A stretch of 64,000 bases of DNA. Source: Corynebacterium alimapuense. GTDB taxonomy: Bacteria > Actinomycetota > Actinomycetes > Mycobacteriales > Mycobacteriaceae. Location: positions 349,899 to 413,898 of the forward strand of contig NZ_PTJO01000005.1 of NCBI RefSeq assembly GCF_003716585.1. Reading direction: 5' to 3'. The notes beneath the pieces are model-generated. The model did no database searches. It had not been told where the DNA came from and was given only the letters and a program-made list of their open reading frames with translations. Positions 1 to 7,763 of this stretch are shown in pieces (positions within the stretch are counted from its first letter, which is position 1; each line of letters begins with the position of its first letter). The position numbers and the translations under genes were made by a program.

Positions 1-433
1 CAAGGTTGCTGAGAAGTGGGCCAACGTCTTCGATGGCGCCCCGATGGCTTTCGTACACAAGACCCGCAGCGTAGATGTGGCCAACGAGGTCACCGCTAAC
101 CGCGTCGTCGGTGATGTTGAGGGCAAGGACTGCATCCTGCTCGATGACATGATCGATACCGGTGGCACCATCGCCGGCGCAGTCCGTGTGCTCAAGGAAG
201 CTGGCGCACATTCTGTCGTTATTGCTTGCACCCACGGCGTGTTCTCCGGTCCCGCTCGCGAGCGTTTGAGCGATTGTGGCGCGGAAGAGGTCATCACCAC
301 CGATACCCTGCCGCAGTCCACCGAGGGTTGGAAAAACCTTACTGTCCTCTCGATCGCCCCACTCTTGGCTAAGACCATCAGTGAGATCTTCGAGAACGGC
401 TCAGTGACCACCCTGTTCGAGGGCGAGGCTTAA
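1..433 (+). CDS. prs: Ribose-phosphate pyrophosphokinase, C-terminal part
   Basis: The 5' end lies outside the window; the frame is open from base 2. Prs makes PRPP from ribose 5-phosphate and ATP, feeding purine, pyrimidine, histidine, tryptophan and NAD synthesis in the cytosol. The visible part holds the PRPP-binding loop CILLDDMIDTGGTIAGA, followed by the HGVFSGPA segment typical of class I Prs. The C-terminus (LTVLSIAPLLAKTISEI) also fits the family. A GC-rich hairpin follows the stop codon. The next genes, an alkylation-repair glycosylase and rplY, are in the same direction but have their own promoter signals. The identification is secure; only the truncation limits it. Confidence 0.95.
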   Translation, partial: KVAEKWANVFDGAPMAFVHKTRSVDVANEVTANRVVGDVEGKDCILLDDMIDTGGTIAGAVRVLKEAGAHSVVIACTHGVFSGPARERLSDCGAEEVITTDTLPQSTEGWKNLTVLSIAPLLAKTISEIFENGSVTTLFEGEA

Positions 434-459
434 AGCCGTTTTCCGAATCAGCATCACTC

Positions 460-498
460 GATGCCCCCGACCACTGCTCCTTAGTGGCCGGGGGCATC
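460..498 (+). terminator. Hairpin after prs
   Basis: A 15-bp stem with one G-T mismatch (gatgcccccgaccac pairing with gtggccgggggcatc) and a short loop sits 26 bases after the prs stop. No T run follows, so termination efficiency is uncertain. Confidence 0.6.
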
Positions 499-527
499 GG
501 CCATAAAATGGACCTAAACTTGGCTCG

Positions 528-1199
528 GTGACCGATTCTTTCGCGCTTATCCAGACCGCACTACGTCCGCTCGCGGATCCCACCCGCGCGAAAAGTATGT
601 CTGCCTATCTGCGCGGCCGATATGAGTTTTTAGGAATCACCACTCCTGCACGAAGAGCAGCGGTGTCTCCTATTTTGCGCACGTTACGTGCCGCCCCAGA
701 CTGGAATGTAGTGACCAACTGCTGGGCCGCCCCAGAGCGCGAATACTGCTACGTAGCTTGTGATCATCTACAACAGGTTCCACTGCAAAATTCTGATCTT
801 CCCCGGTTAAAACGCTTAGTCATCGAGGCTGATTGGTGGGATTGCGTCGATCTCATGATCCGAAAGATCGGCTCCATCGCCACCGCTGAGGACATGCGCA
901 ACTGGGCAGCCGATGAGAATAGCTGGGTTCGGCGAGTGGCAATCCTGCATCAACTACGTCTGCGTGAGGCAACCGATCACGTCCTCTTGGCGGAGCTGAT
1001 TGACATGAATCTGGGTTCCGGAGAGTTCTTCATCGATAAGGCCATCGGCTGGGCTCTGCGTGATTACTCCGGAACCAATCCTGACTGGGTCCGCGAATTC
1101 CTCGCCACCACTGAGTTATCAACGCTGTCTCGAAGACAGGCAGCCATAAAGCTCCCACCCGTCATAGAGCCAGGATCGGCAGGCCTTGGATCCTCTTAA
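528..1199 (+). CDS. AlkD-like DNA alkylation repair protein (HEAT-repeat glycosylase)
   Basis: A 223-residue all-helical protein of the DNA alkylation repair (AlkD/AlkC) family. These enzymes excise N3- and N7-alkylated purines without base flipping. The segment DWWDCVDLMIRKIG at about residues 102-115 matches the AlkD active-site region, where a Trp and an Asp (here W103/W104 and D108) contact the lesion. The pattern of repeated short helices runs along the rest of the chain. The start is GTG: the hexamer TAAACT ends 7 nt upstream and there is no Shine-Dalgarno sequence, which suggests a leaderless transcript. Two further alkylation-repair genes, ogt and tag, lie 44 kb away. The substrate range is inferred from the family only. 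Confidence 0.8.
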   Translation: MTDSFALIQTALRPLADPTRAKSMSAYLRGRYEFLGITTPARRAAVSPILRTLRAAPDWNVVTNCWAAPEREYCYVACDHLQQVPLQNSDLPRLKRLVIEADWWDCVDLMIRKIGSIATAEDMRNWAADENSWVRRVAILHQLRLREATDHVLLAELIDMNLGSGEFFIDKAIGWALRDYSGTNPDWVREFLATTELSTLSRRQAAIKLPPVIEPGSAGLGSS

Positions 1200-1402
1200 A
1201 CTGACGTGCTAAGGTATCCAGGTCTCGGCGAGGGCCCTATTTTTAGGACCGTTATCGACGCGATTGTGATTCACAAGCTTTTATTTCAGCCTGCGATGAG
1301 ACTCGGCGAGGACATTTTCCTTCACTACACCAGAGTCGGTCGTAGGCCCTTTTTGTTTTCCTAGGGGCAACGGCCGTGGACATTTAATAGGAGTTTCGCC
1401 AC
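1200..1402 (+). promoter_or_regulatory. Long leader region of rplY, possibly structured
   Basis: This 203-base stretch has no gene. It contains an exact 10-mer repeat, ctcggcgagg, at 1224-1233 and 1302-1311. AGGGCCCTA at 1231-1239 could pair locally with ttaggacc or at long range with taggccct at 1343-1350, which is followed by a T-rich run (tttttgtttt). The layout resembles an autoregulated ribosomal-protein leader or attenuator. That reading is inference, since I did not recognise a named leader family. Confidence 0.4.
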
Positions 1403-2014
1403 ATGGCAAAGTACCCCACCCTGACCGCTACCCTCCGCGAAGAGTTCGGCAAGGGCTTCGCCCGTCGCCTGCGTAGCGCCGGCCGCATCCCCGGCGTCAT
1501 CTACTCCGGCCACACCGAGAATGTTCACTTCTCCGTGGATCGCCTCGAGTACACCGCTGTTATCCGTAACAACGGCGTCAACTCCATCATCGAGTTCGAC
1601 ATCGATGGCGAAAAGCACCTGACCATGGTCAAGCACATCGACCAGAACGTGCTGACCTTCAAGATTGACCACGTCGACATGCTCGCCATCAACCGCAACG
1701 AGCGCGTCGAGGTTGACGTCCCGATCCTGCTCGAAGGCGAGCCGGTCTCCGGTGCCATGGTTATCCAGGATGCCGACACCATCTACGTTGAGGCCAACGT
1801 CCTCGAAATCCCGGAAGAGATCGTCGTTTCCATCGAGGGCCTCGACTTCGATGCTCGCCTCTACGCCAGCGATGTCGTCCTGCCCGAGGATGTCACCTTG
1901 GTTGCAGATCCTGAGTCCATCGTTGTCTCCATTCACCACCCGGAGGCAGAAGAAGAGGAAGAGGCTCCGGCTGAAGAAGCAGCTGCTGAGTCCACCGAGA
2001 GCGACGAGAGCTAA
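1403..2014 (+). CDS. rplY: 50S ribosomal protein L25/general stress protein Ctc
   Basis: A 203-residue protein of the long TL5/Ctc form of L25. The N-terminal 5S rRNA-binding barrel (about residues 1-95, beginning PTLTATLREEFGKGFARRLR) is followed by a C-terminal TL5 beta domain and a very acidic tail of roughly 25 residues rich in Glu and Ala. It binds 5S rRNA in the large subunit, and Ctc-type members are often stress induced. The ATG is preceded by AGGAG with 8 bases of spacing. The gene sits between a long possible leader and a terminator, so it is probably monocistronic. The rplY-pth order is common in bacteria. The identification is secure. Confidence 0.95.
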   Translation: MAKYPTLTATLREEFGKGFARRLRSAGRIPGVIYSGHTENVHFSVDRLEYTAVIRNNGVNSIIEFDIDGEKHLTMVKHIDQNVLTFKIDHVDMLAINRNERVEVDVPILLEGEPVSGAMVIQDADTIYVEANVLEIPEEIVVSIEGLDFDARLYASDVVLPEDVTLVADPESIVVSIHHPEAEEEEEAPAEEAAAESTESDES

Positions 2015-2037
2015 AACAACTAGCTTCTCGAGCACAC

Positions 2038-2077
2038 CCTCGCCCACGTCAGTTTTCACTGCGTGGTCGGGGGTTTT
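2038..2077 (+). terminator. Terminator after rplY
   Basis: The arms cctcgcccacg and cgtggtcggggg form a hairpin with a roughly 12-base loop, followed directly by TTTT. It lies 24 bases after the rplY stop and before the pth start. Confidence 0.65.
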
Positions 2078-2104
2078 CTCGATTCATGTGGGAGACTATT
2101 CGAT

Positions 2105-2662
2105 GTGAACGATTCCCCGCTTTTGATCGTCGGTCTGGGCAACCCCGGCCCCCAGTACGCTGCTACCCGCCACAATATTGGCGCTCTGGTGCTCGATGAA
2201 CTCGCCGCCCGGACATCCCCGTGCCCTGCGCATTTGACGGTGCACAAACGATCCAACGCCGAGATCGCCGAAGCTAGGCTCAATGGCCGCCGAGTCGTGT
2301 TGGCACGTACCCGCAGCTTCATGAATCTCTCCGGGGGCCAAGTCAAAGCCCTAGCAAGCTTTTTTCGAACCTCACCGCCGGAGATCATCGTCATTCACGA
2401 TGAATTGGAGCTCGATTTTGGCCAATTGCGGCTGCGTCTGGGTGGCGGCGACCACGGCCATAACGGTTTACGCTCAGTGACCAAGTCTTTGGGGACAAAG
2501 GACTATCAGCGGCTCGCAGTGGGAATTGGCCGCCCGCCTGGACGAATGAATCCAGCTGCCTTCGTGCTCAAACCCTTCAATAAACAAGAAGCTGCAGAAC
2601 TACCCTTCATCTGTGATTCTGCAGCAGATGAAGTGGAAACTGCGCTAAGCCGCTCTGTATAG
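2105..2662 (+). CDS. pth: Peptidyl-tRNA hydrolase (first copy)
   Basis: Releases tRNA from peptidyl-tRNA that has dropped off ribosomes. Family signatures are all present: LLIVGLGNPGPQYAATRHNIG-type N-terminus with the catalytic His in TRHNIG, FMNLSGG, IIVIHDELELDFGQ with the conserved Asp, and GGGDHGHNGLRS. The length of 185 residues is typical. An upstream in-frame GTG at 2063 would extend the protein into the rplY terminator, so the GTG at 2105 is preferred; it has a gggaga motif about 10 bases before it. A second, clearly distinct pth lies 4.4 kb downstream. Two Pth paralogues are known in C. glutamicum. Confidence 0.92.
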   Translation: MNDSPLLIVGLGNPGPQYAATRHNIGALVLDELAARTSPCPAHLTVHKRSNAEIAEARLNGRRVVLARTRSFMNLSGGQVKALASFFRTSPPEIIVIHDELELDFGQLRLRLGGGDHGHNGLRSVTKSLGTKDYQRLAVGIGRPPGRMNPAAFVLKPFNKQEAAELPFICDSAADEVETALSRSV

Positions 2663-2775
2663 AGACCGTCACTGATTATGAATGTGGTGTTCAGCCTGCC
2701 AATAATCAGATTTCTGCAGTGAGTTATCGGCGTCACATAGAATTAGTGGAGTAACGCTCTAGAAGAATGCTGCCG

Positions 2776-2793
2776 GACTGCACTAGTGCAGTC
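2776..2793. promoter_or_regulatory. Perfect 18-bp palindrome (candidate operator)
   Basis: GACTGCACTAGTGCAGTC is a perfect 18-base palindrome 70 bases before the fumarylacetoacetase-family start. It is followed by AT-rich sequence (tatttaaag) and catAAC-like promoter elements. Its symmetry and position suggest a site for a dimeric regulator. The regulator is not encoded next to it. Confidence 0.5.
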
Positions 2794-2862
2794 TATTTAA
2801 AGCAATCGACATAACTTTTTCTCTACCTCGCCCATTGTCTGGGAAGAAGGACTCACAACACC

Positions 2863-3693
2863 ATGCGTCTTGCCACCATCCGTTCCGAACAGGGCAGTTT
2901 CGCAGCCCTCGTCACCTCCGAGACCACGGCGCTCAAGATAGTCGGATACTCCAATGTCGGCGACCTGCTGCAGAATCCACAATGGCGTGAAGTAGCTGAG
3001 CACACCACTGGTGAGGAAGTGGTTTTCCGCCACAAAGACCTCGAGGCGGTCGTCCCAGCACCCAAGAAAATCATCTGTGTTGGAATGAACTACACCAACC
3101 ACATCAAGGAAATGGGCAGGCAGTTACCCAGCCATCCCACCTTGTTCATCAAATTCCCGGATGCGTTGACCGGCCCCTTCGACGATATTTCTATCCCAAG
3201 CTACGCCAACTCCACGCTCGATTGGGAGGGAGAAATGGCCGTGGTCATCGGGAAGCGTGCCCGTCGAGTACTCGCCGCAGACGCCGCAGAGTACATCGCG
3301 GGTTATGCAGTGATCAATGACTACACCGTGCGTGATTACCAGTACCGCACCATGCAATGGCACCAGGGAAAATCTTTCGAGAAGACCGCTGGTTTCGGAC
3401 CGTGGCTAACCACCTCGGATTCCTTCGAGTTCGGAGGTCAGCTGGCTACCTATCTCGAGGGCGAGCAGGTTCAGTCCACACCAACCGATGACTTATTGTT
3501 TAGTCCCGCGACCTTGATCGAGTATATTTCGCATATTTATCCGCTCGACCCCGGTGATGTCATCGTCACTGGTACTCCAGGCGGAGTGGGACATGCGCGT
3601 TCACCGAAGCGCTATATCGGCGATGGCGAGACCGTGAAAATTGAGATCGATGGACTAGGCTACGTGGCCAATAGGACGGTATTTGAGCAATGA
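2863..3693 (+). CDS. Fumarylacetoacetate hydrolase-family protein (fumarylpyruvate hydrolase-like)
   Basis: A 276-residue FAH-fold hydrolase. Family motifs in order are [14 protein letters not shown] (about residue 69), [12 protein letters not shown], the metal-site region [46 protein letters not shown] and [13 protein letters not shown]. Such enzymes cleave a C-C bond in dicarboxylic diketo acids such as fumarylpyruvate, or act as oxaloacetate decarboxylases. The stop overlaps the start of a maleylpyruvate-isomerase-like gene by four bases (ATGA), so the pair is translationally coupled. That pairing points to gentisate-type ring-cleavage products. No ring-cleaving dioxygenase is present nearby, so the true substrate is open. 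Confidence 0.8.
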   Translation: MRLATIRSEQGSFAALVTSETTALKIVGYSNVGDLLQNPQWREVAEHTTGEEVVFRHKDLEAVVPAPKKIICVGMNYTNHIKEMGRQLPSHPTLFIKFPDALTGPFDDISIPSYANSTLDWEGEMAVVIGKRARRVLAADAAEYIAGYAVINDYTVRDYQYRTMQWHQGKSFEKTAGFGPWLTTSDSFEFGGQLATYLEGEQVQSTPTDDLLFSPATLIEYISHIYPLDPGDVIVTGTPGGVGHARSPKRYIGDGETVKIEIDGLGYVANRTVFEQ

Positions 3694-4421
3694 GCACTTC
3701 CTTCCATGATCTAGCAATCCCCGAGCGTGTGGCGTTGGTGCGCGAAGGCAGCGCTCACTACACCGCCCAGCTGATGAACATCGACGATGCCGATTTCGGC
3801 CGAGAGACATTATTGTCTGCCTGGACTGCCGCTGAGTTGGCTGCGCATGTGGCCTATAACGCCGCGGCGCTGGACAATCTCATGCATTGGGCACACACCG
3901 GTGACAAGACTCCGATGTATGCCACACCGGAGACCAGAAACCAAGAGATCGCCTACGGAGCTACGTTGCCTCCGGTGGAGATTCGCCAGCTCCACGTCCA
4001 AACGTTGGCCAGCTTGGATCAGGCCTGGGATGAGACCTCGGATCAGGCATGGTCGAATGAAGTTATCACTGCCCAAGGTATGACCGTACCGGCAGCTATG
4101 ACGGTATGGATGCGCACGCGCGAGGTATGGATCCATGCGGTCGATCTCAACGCTGGTGCCAGCTTCGCTGATATCCCTGAGATCATCTTGTCCACCTTGG
4201 TCCCAGAAATCGCCGGCAAATGGCGCGACTCAGGCCTCGGTGAGGGCCTAGTGCTGTTCAACACCGACGATGATCAACTTATCGAGGTCTCCCCCGGTCG
4301 ACAGACCACGCGGGTCCAAGGCTCCTTGGCTGGATTAGCCCAGTGGGTCACCGGTCGCGGCAGCGCTGGAGTTCATACCAGCGATCGTGGAGAAGTCCCC
4401 GAGCCACCGCGTTGGCTCTAG
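3690..4421 (+). CDS. Mycothiol-dependent maleylpyruvate isomerase-family protein
   Basis: A 243-residue protein with a DinB-like four-helix N-terminal domain (about residues 1-165) and a small C-terminal domain, matching the MDMPI family of Actinobacteria. Family features include the segment [21 protein letters not shown], with the metal-site His at AAHVAYN. A second region, [12 protein letters not shown], carries Glu and His ligands. Members use mycothiol as cofactor to isomerise maleylpyruvate to fumarylpyruvate, the substrate of the hydrolase encoded just upstream and overlapping by four bases. Function is inferred from family and partner gene. It could act on a different substrate because the rest of a gentisate cluster is absent. 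Confidence 0.75.
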   Translation: MSTSFHDLAIPERVALVREGSAHYTAQLMNIDDADFGRETLLSAWTAAELAAHVAYNAAALDNLMHWAHTGDKTPMYATPETRNQEIAYGATLPPVEIRQLHVQTLASLDQAWDETSDQAWSNEVITAQGMTVPAAMTVWMRTREVWIHAVDLNAGASFADIPEIILSTLVPEIAGKWRDSGLGEGLVLFNTDDDQLIEVSPGRQTTRVQGSLAGLAQWVTGRGSAGVHTSDRGEVPEPPRWL

Positions 4422-4443
4422 GTTGAATAAGCTCCACCCGCGC

Positions 4444-4489
4444 TAAAGCGCCCGCTGTCCGGATTGTTCTCCGGGCAACGGGCGCTTTA
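4444..4489. terminator. Bidirectional terminator between isomerase and gap genes
   Basis: A 20-bp stem (taaagcgcccgctgtccgga with tccgggcaacgggcgcttta, two mismatches) with a 6-base loop lies between two convergent genes. A/T ends on both sides allow it to work in both directions. Confidence 0.8.
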
Positions 4490-4520
4490 ATTGTGCCTAT
4501 CTTAGAAACTCACCTGCTCA

Positions 4521-5987
4521 CTAGCGCAAAGCGGTAGCATCCTGGCGGCGCGGGTAGATCTGCGGACGAGCGCCTGCGACCTCTTCGATAATGCGCACAA
4601 CCTGGTTGGAGTAGCCGAATTCATTGTCGTACCAGACATAGACCACCAGGTGCTTGCCGGAGACGATGGTGGCTAGCCCGTCGACGACACCGGCGTGGGT
4701 GGAGCCGATGAAGTCGGTAGAGACAATCTCCGGGGAATGGATGTAGCTGATCTGCTGGCGCAGATCAGAGTGCAAAGAGACCTTGCGCAGGAAGTCATTG
4801 ACCTCGTCGCGGTCAACCTCATTTTCTAGGGTGAGGTTGAGCACCGCCATCGATACATCCGGAGTAGGCACGCGGATGGCGTTGCCGGTGAGCTTGCCTT
4901 CAAACTCGGGCAGCGCCTTGGAGACTGCCTTTGCGGCACCTGTCTCAGTAAGAACCATGTTCAGACCGGCAGCGCGGCCACGGCGGGAACCGCTGTGGAA
5001 GTTATCGATGAGGTTTTGGTCATTGGTGAAAGAGTGAACCGTCTCGACATGTCCGTGCTCGACGCCATAAGCATCGTTGAGCACCTTGAGTACCGGGGTA
5101 ATACCGTTGGTAGTACAGGATGCTGCAGTGATGATCTGCTCATCATCGGTGATCTTGTCGTGGTTGATGCCATAGACCACGTTGAGCAGGTCGCCCTTGC
5201 CCGGTGCCGTGAGCACCACGCGATCTACGCCCTTGGACTCTAGGTGCTGGGATAGACCCGCGCGATCGCGCCAGCGGCCAGTGTTATCCACCACGATGGC
5301 ATCGTGGATACCAAACGCGGTGTAGTCGACCTCGGCTGGGGAGTTGGAGTAAATCACCTGGATCTTGGTGCCATTGGCCCAGATGATGTCGTTTTCTTTA
5401 TCCACGGTGATGGTGCCGTCGAAGGCGCCATGGACGGAGTCACGGCGAAGCAAAGATGCACGCTTAACTAGATCGTCATCACTATTCTTGCGAACCACTA
5501 CGGCACGCAGGCGGACACCGCCATAGGTGGCTTCACGCGAGATGAGGATGCGCGCCAGCAAGCGGCCAATTCGGCCGAAACCGTAGAGCACGACATCGGT
5601 GGGATCAACCTTTTTATGAGTGCCGACGATCTCGGCGAGTTCAGCTTCCAAGTAGGCACTGAGATCATCGCTGTCACTGTCAGCGAAACCGATGGCTAGG
5701 CTTCCGATATCGATGGAAGCAGTGCCCAGGTTCATCTCCAGCAACTCCCGCAGAACTGGAAGAGTCTGGGTCAAAGGCAACTCGCGCTCAGTGACTCGGC
5801 GAGCGTAGCGGTGCGACTTGATGATGTCGATGTCAGTGGCGCCGACGAGCAGACGCCCGAAAACCGAGACGACGACGTCATTATTGCGATGAAGGCGGCC
5901 AATAAGCGGCAACATCTCCTGCGCCAAGGCGATCTTGTCGTTCCACTCATTTGGGTTGTTCTGCTCAGTCTGCGCGTGCGCGATCAC
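4521..5987 (-). CDS. gapB: Glyceraldehyde-3-phosphate dehydrogenase, long form
   Basis: A 488-residue GAPDH with an extra N-terminal region of about 125 residues before the Rossmann motif VVLYGFGRIGRLLARIL. This is the long form known in C. glutamicum as GapB/GapX, associated with gluconeogenic and NADP-linked use. The catalytic Cys lies in ITAASCTTNGITPVL, followed by HSFTNDQNLIDN and RRGRAAGLNMVLTETGAA. The GTG start at 5987 gives MIAHAQTEQNNPNEWNDKIAL and has AGAAAGG about 6 bases upstream. A longer frame reading to 6218 would overlap the monooxygenase gene and has no family similarity, so it was rejected. Cofactor preference cannot be read reliably from the sequence. Confidence 0.9.
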   Translation of the reverse strand: MIAHAQTEQNNPNEWNDKIALAQEMLPLIGRLHRNNDVVVSVFGRLLVGATDIDIIKSHRYARRVTERELPLTQTLPVLRELLEMNLGTASIDIGSLAIGFADSDSDDLSAYLEAELAEIVGTHKKVDPTDVVLYGFGRIGRLLARILISREATYGGVRLRAVVVRKNSDDDLVKRASLLRRDSVHGAFDGTITVDKENDIIWANGTKIQVIYSNSPAEVDYTAFGIHDAIVVDNTGRWRDRAGLSQHLESKGVDRVVLTAPGKGDLLNVVYGINHDKITDDEQIITAASCTTNGITPVLKVLNDAYGVEHGHVETVHSFTNDQNLIDNFHSGSRRGRAAGLNMVLTETGAAKAVSKALPEFEGKLTGNAIRVPTPDVSMAVLNLTLENEVDRDEVNDFLRKVSLHSDLRQQISYIHSPEIVSTDFIGSTHAGVVDGLATIVSGKHLVVYVWYDNEFGYSNQVVRIIEEVAGARPQIYPRRQDATALR

Positions 5988-6039
5988 TGCGTACCTTTCT
6001 ATGGCGGGGTGGGTGTACCTCCCCTCCATTCTAGAGTAC

Positions 6040-7011
6040 TTATCCCCTGGTGAGGGCCATTTGGTGCAGAATATCCGCAACGGATCCGGAAGTGAGCTTA
6101 TCGACGTCCGTCCCCACCAAGCAGTAGGCAATCCCGGCGGGATCAGCCTGCCGCAAAGGTGCCAACATTGGTGCCAGATGAGGGTAAATAGCAGGCATAT
6201 CCGGATGCTCTCGGACAAATTCGGTCACCAAGCCACGAGCCACCCTGCCAGAAAAGGCTCGACTAGCCACAGACTCGCCACCCTCAGCCAACAGAGTTCG
6301 GTTGAACTGGGAGGTGCCGGCCTCATCTGCCAACAAAAACGCCGAGCCACAAGAGACTGCCACTACCCCAGGCAGTGCCAAGGTGGACTCCACATCCGAC
6401 CGTTCGCGAGTTCCACCAGCAGCCACTAGCGGCAGGTGGATACCGGCGGTGACGATGGCGTCGATAAGCTCGGGCAGTGAGCGAGAATCAGGGTCTTGGT
6501 CTACCTCCCACGTGGAACGATGCCCACCGGCTTCCGGTCCCTGCACCACGAGGGCATCCGCGCCAAGATCTGCAGCGGCCAGCGCATCAGCTGGGCAGGT
6601 GACCGTGATCCACGCATCAATGCCACGATCATGCAAGGCTGCAATTTCGTCTTTCGTGAAAGGCCCAAACGTCGCGGAGACTACCGCTGGCGGATGCTCA
6701 GCAGCCAAGAGTGCGTTGAACTTCGCATCGAAATCACAGCTGTAGTCAACCTCTGGGAGCTGTGCCCCGGGCGCTATCTCCTCAGCCACTTGGCGTAGCT
6801 CGGTTAGCGAAGACAAGGGCTGCTGCTTGGTAAATAGGTTAACTCCATAGCGGCAATCTCCAACCTCGCTGAGCCACCCCTCCAGCACATTGGCCGGGCC
6901 TTGGCCTGGGGCTAAAAATCCGAGTGAGCCAGCGTTTGCCGCGGCAACTACTAACTCTGGCGTGGAGGGACCTCCAGCCATTGGGGCAACAATGATTGTG
7001 GGGATATCCAT
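6040..7011 (-). CDS. Nitronate monooxygenase (2-nitropropane dioxygenase family)
   Basis: A 323-residue FMN-binding TIM-barrel protein. The N-terminal PTIIVAPMAGGPSTPELVVAAANAGSLGF is typical of the family, as are VNLF, the ALVVQGPEAGGHRST segment with the family catalytic His, and LPLVAAGGT for phosphate binding. These flavoenzymes oxidise toxic alkyl nitronates such as propionate-3-nitronate. The ATG at 7011 lies 6 nt after TAGGAT, a leaderless arrangement. A TTG two codons upstream is less likely. It is divergent from the second pth gene with only 30 bases between. Some family members have other roles, such as enoyl-ACP reductase (FabK), so substrate assignment is tentative. Confidence 0.82.
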   Translation of the reverse strand: MDIPTIIVAPMAGGPSTPELVVAAANAGSLGFLAPGQGPANVLEGWLSEVGDCRYGVNLFTKQQPLSSLTELRQVAEEIAPGAQLPEVDYSCDFDAKFNALLAAEHPPAVVSATFGPFTKDEIAALHDRGIDAWITVTCPADALAAADLGADALVVQGPEAGGHRSTWEVDQDPDSRSLPELIDAIVTAGIHLPLVAAGGTRERSDVESTLALPGVVAVSCGSAFLLADEAGTSQFNRTLLAEGGESVASRAFSGRVARGLVTEFVREHPDMPAIYPHLAPMLAPLRQADPAGIAYCLVGTDVDKLTSGSVADILHQMALTRG

Positions 7012-7041
7012 GTCCAAATCCTATGTGAGAGACTGTTAATT

Positions 7042-7671
7042 GTGTTTAATATTCGCGCGTTGTTTCGCCGCCGCACTATCGATACTCCCGACCCCCAAGC
7101 CGATTGGATCGTGCTTGGGCTAGGAAATCCAGGACCTAAATACGCCAACACCAGACACAATGTTGGCTACTTGGCAGCAGATCAGCTGCTGGCGGACAGT
7201 AGTGCGCAGTTTGAACCGCTAGATTCTGTGCCAGCACTAGGCGCAACGATGACTATGGGCGATCAGCAAGTACTGGTATTGCGTTCCACGACTTTTATGA
7301 ACCTCTCCGGACAAGCCCTGGCCCCGCTGGCGCTGCGCATGGGCATTCCTGCGGAGCGGATCATTGTCATCCATGATGAATTGGACCTGCCAGCAGGCAA
7401 GATCCGGCTTAAAAAAGGCGGGAACGAAAATGGCCACAATGGCCTCAAATCCTGCTCAGAGCTATTGGATACTAGGGACTACCTCCGAGTACGCATCGGC
7501 ATTTCTCGCCCCCCAGCGGGCATGCCAGTTCCTGACTATGTTCTGGGAGCAATCGATGAAGATACCGAAGCCAACGAGCTAGCTAAGACGCTGGAGACTG
7601 CCGCGGAGACAGTTCGCTTGGTAGTCACCGAGGGTCTGCCTAAAGCGCAGAATCTTATTCATTCCCGCTAG
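7042..7671 (+). CDS. pth: Peptidyl-tRNA hydrolase (second copy)
   Basis: A 209-residue Pth with an extra basic N-terminus of about 22 residues (FNIRALFRRRTIDTPDP) ahead of the core WIVLGLGNPGPKYANTRHNVG. All signatures are kept: TRHNVG His, TFMNLSGQ, IIVIHDELDLPAGKIRLKKGG and NGHNGLKS. It acts like the copy at 2105 but differs strongly outside the motifs, so it is a paralogue, not a recent duplicate. The GTG start gives the basic extension; no better internal start precedes the core. A hairpin follows the gene. The reason for two Pth enzymes is not visible from sequence. Confidence 0.92.
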   Translation: MFNIRALFRRRTIDTPDPQADWIVLGLGNPGPKYANTRHNVGYLAADQLLADSSAQFEPLDSVPALGATMTMGDQQVLVLRSTTFMNLSGQALAPLALRMGIPAERIIVIHDELDLPAGKIRLKKGGNENGHNGLKSCSELLDTRDYLRVRIGISRPPAGMPVPDYVLGAIDEDTEANELAKTLETAAETVRLVVTEGLPKAQNLIHSR

Positions 7672-7674
7672 GTG

Positions 7675-7721
7675 GATTCTGCAACTGGGGTGTTAGTTTT
7701 TCCCCAGGAGTTGGGAGAATC
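7675..7721 (+). terminator. Hairpin after second pth
   Basis: GATTCT, CAACT and GGGG on the left pair with CCCC, AGTTG and AGAATC on the right around an 11-base loop. The interrupted stem starts 4 bases after the stop. No T run follows it. Confidence 0.55.
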
Positions 7722-7763
7722 AATGTCTGCCGCTCACCGCTAAGGACGCCTACACTCGTCGTG

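Noticed and set aside
1361..2059. A long open frame opposite rplY
   Set aside because: It is antisense to a secure ribosomal protein gene, has low-complexity Asp/Val-rich translation, and no start signal.
5988..6218. N-terminal extension of the gap gene
   Set aside because: It overlaps the nitronate monooxygenase gene and reads as non-family sequence; the GTG at 5987 has a good ribosome site.
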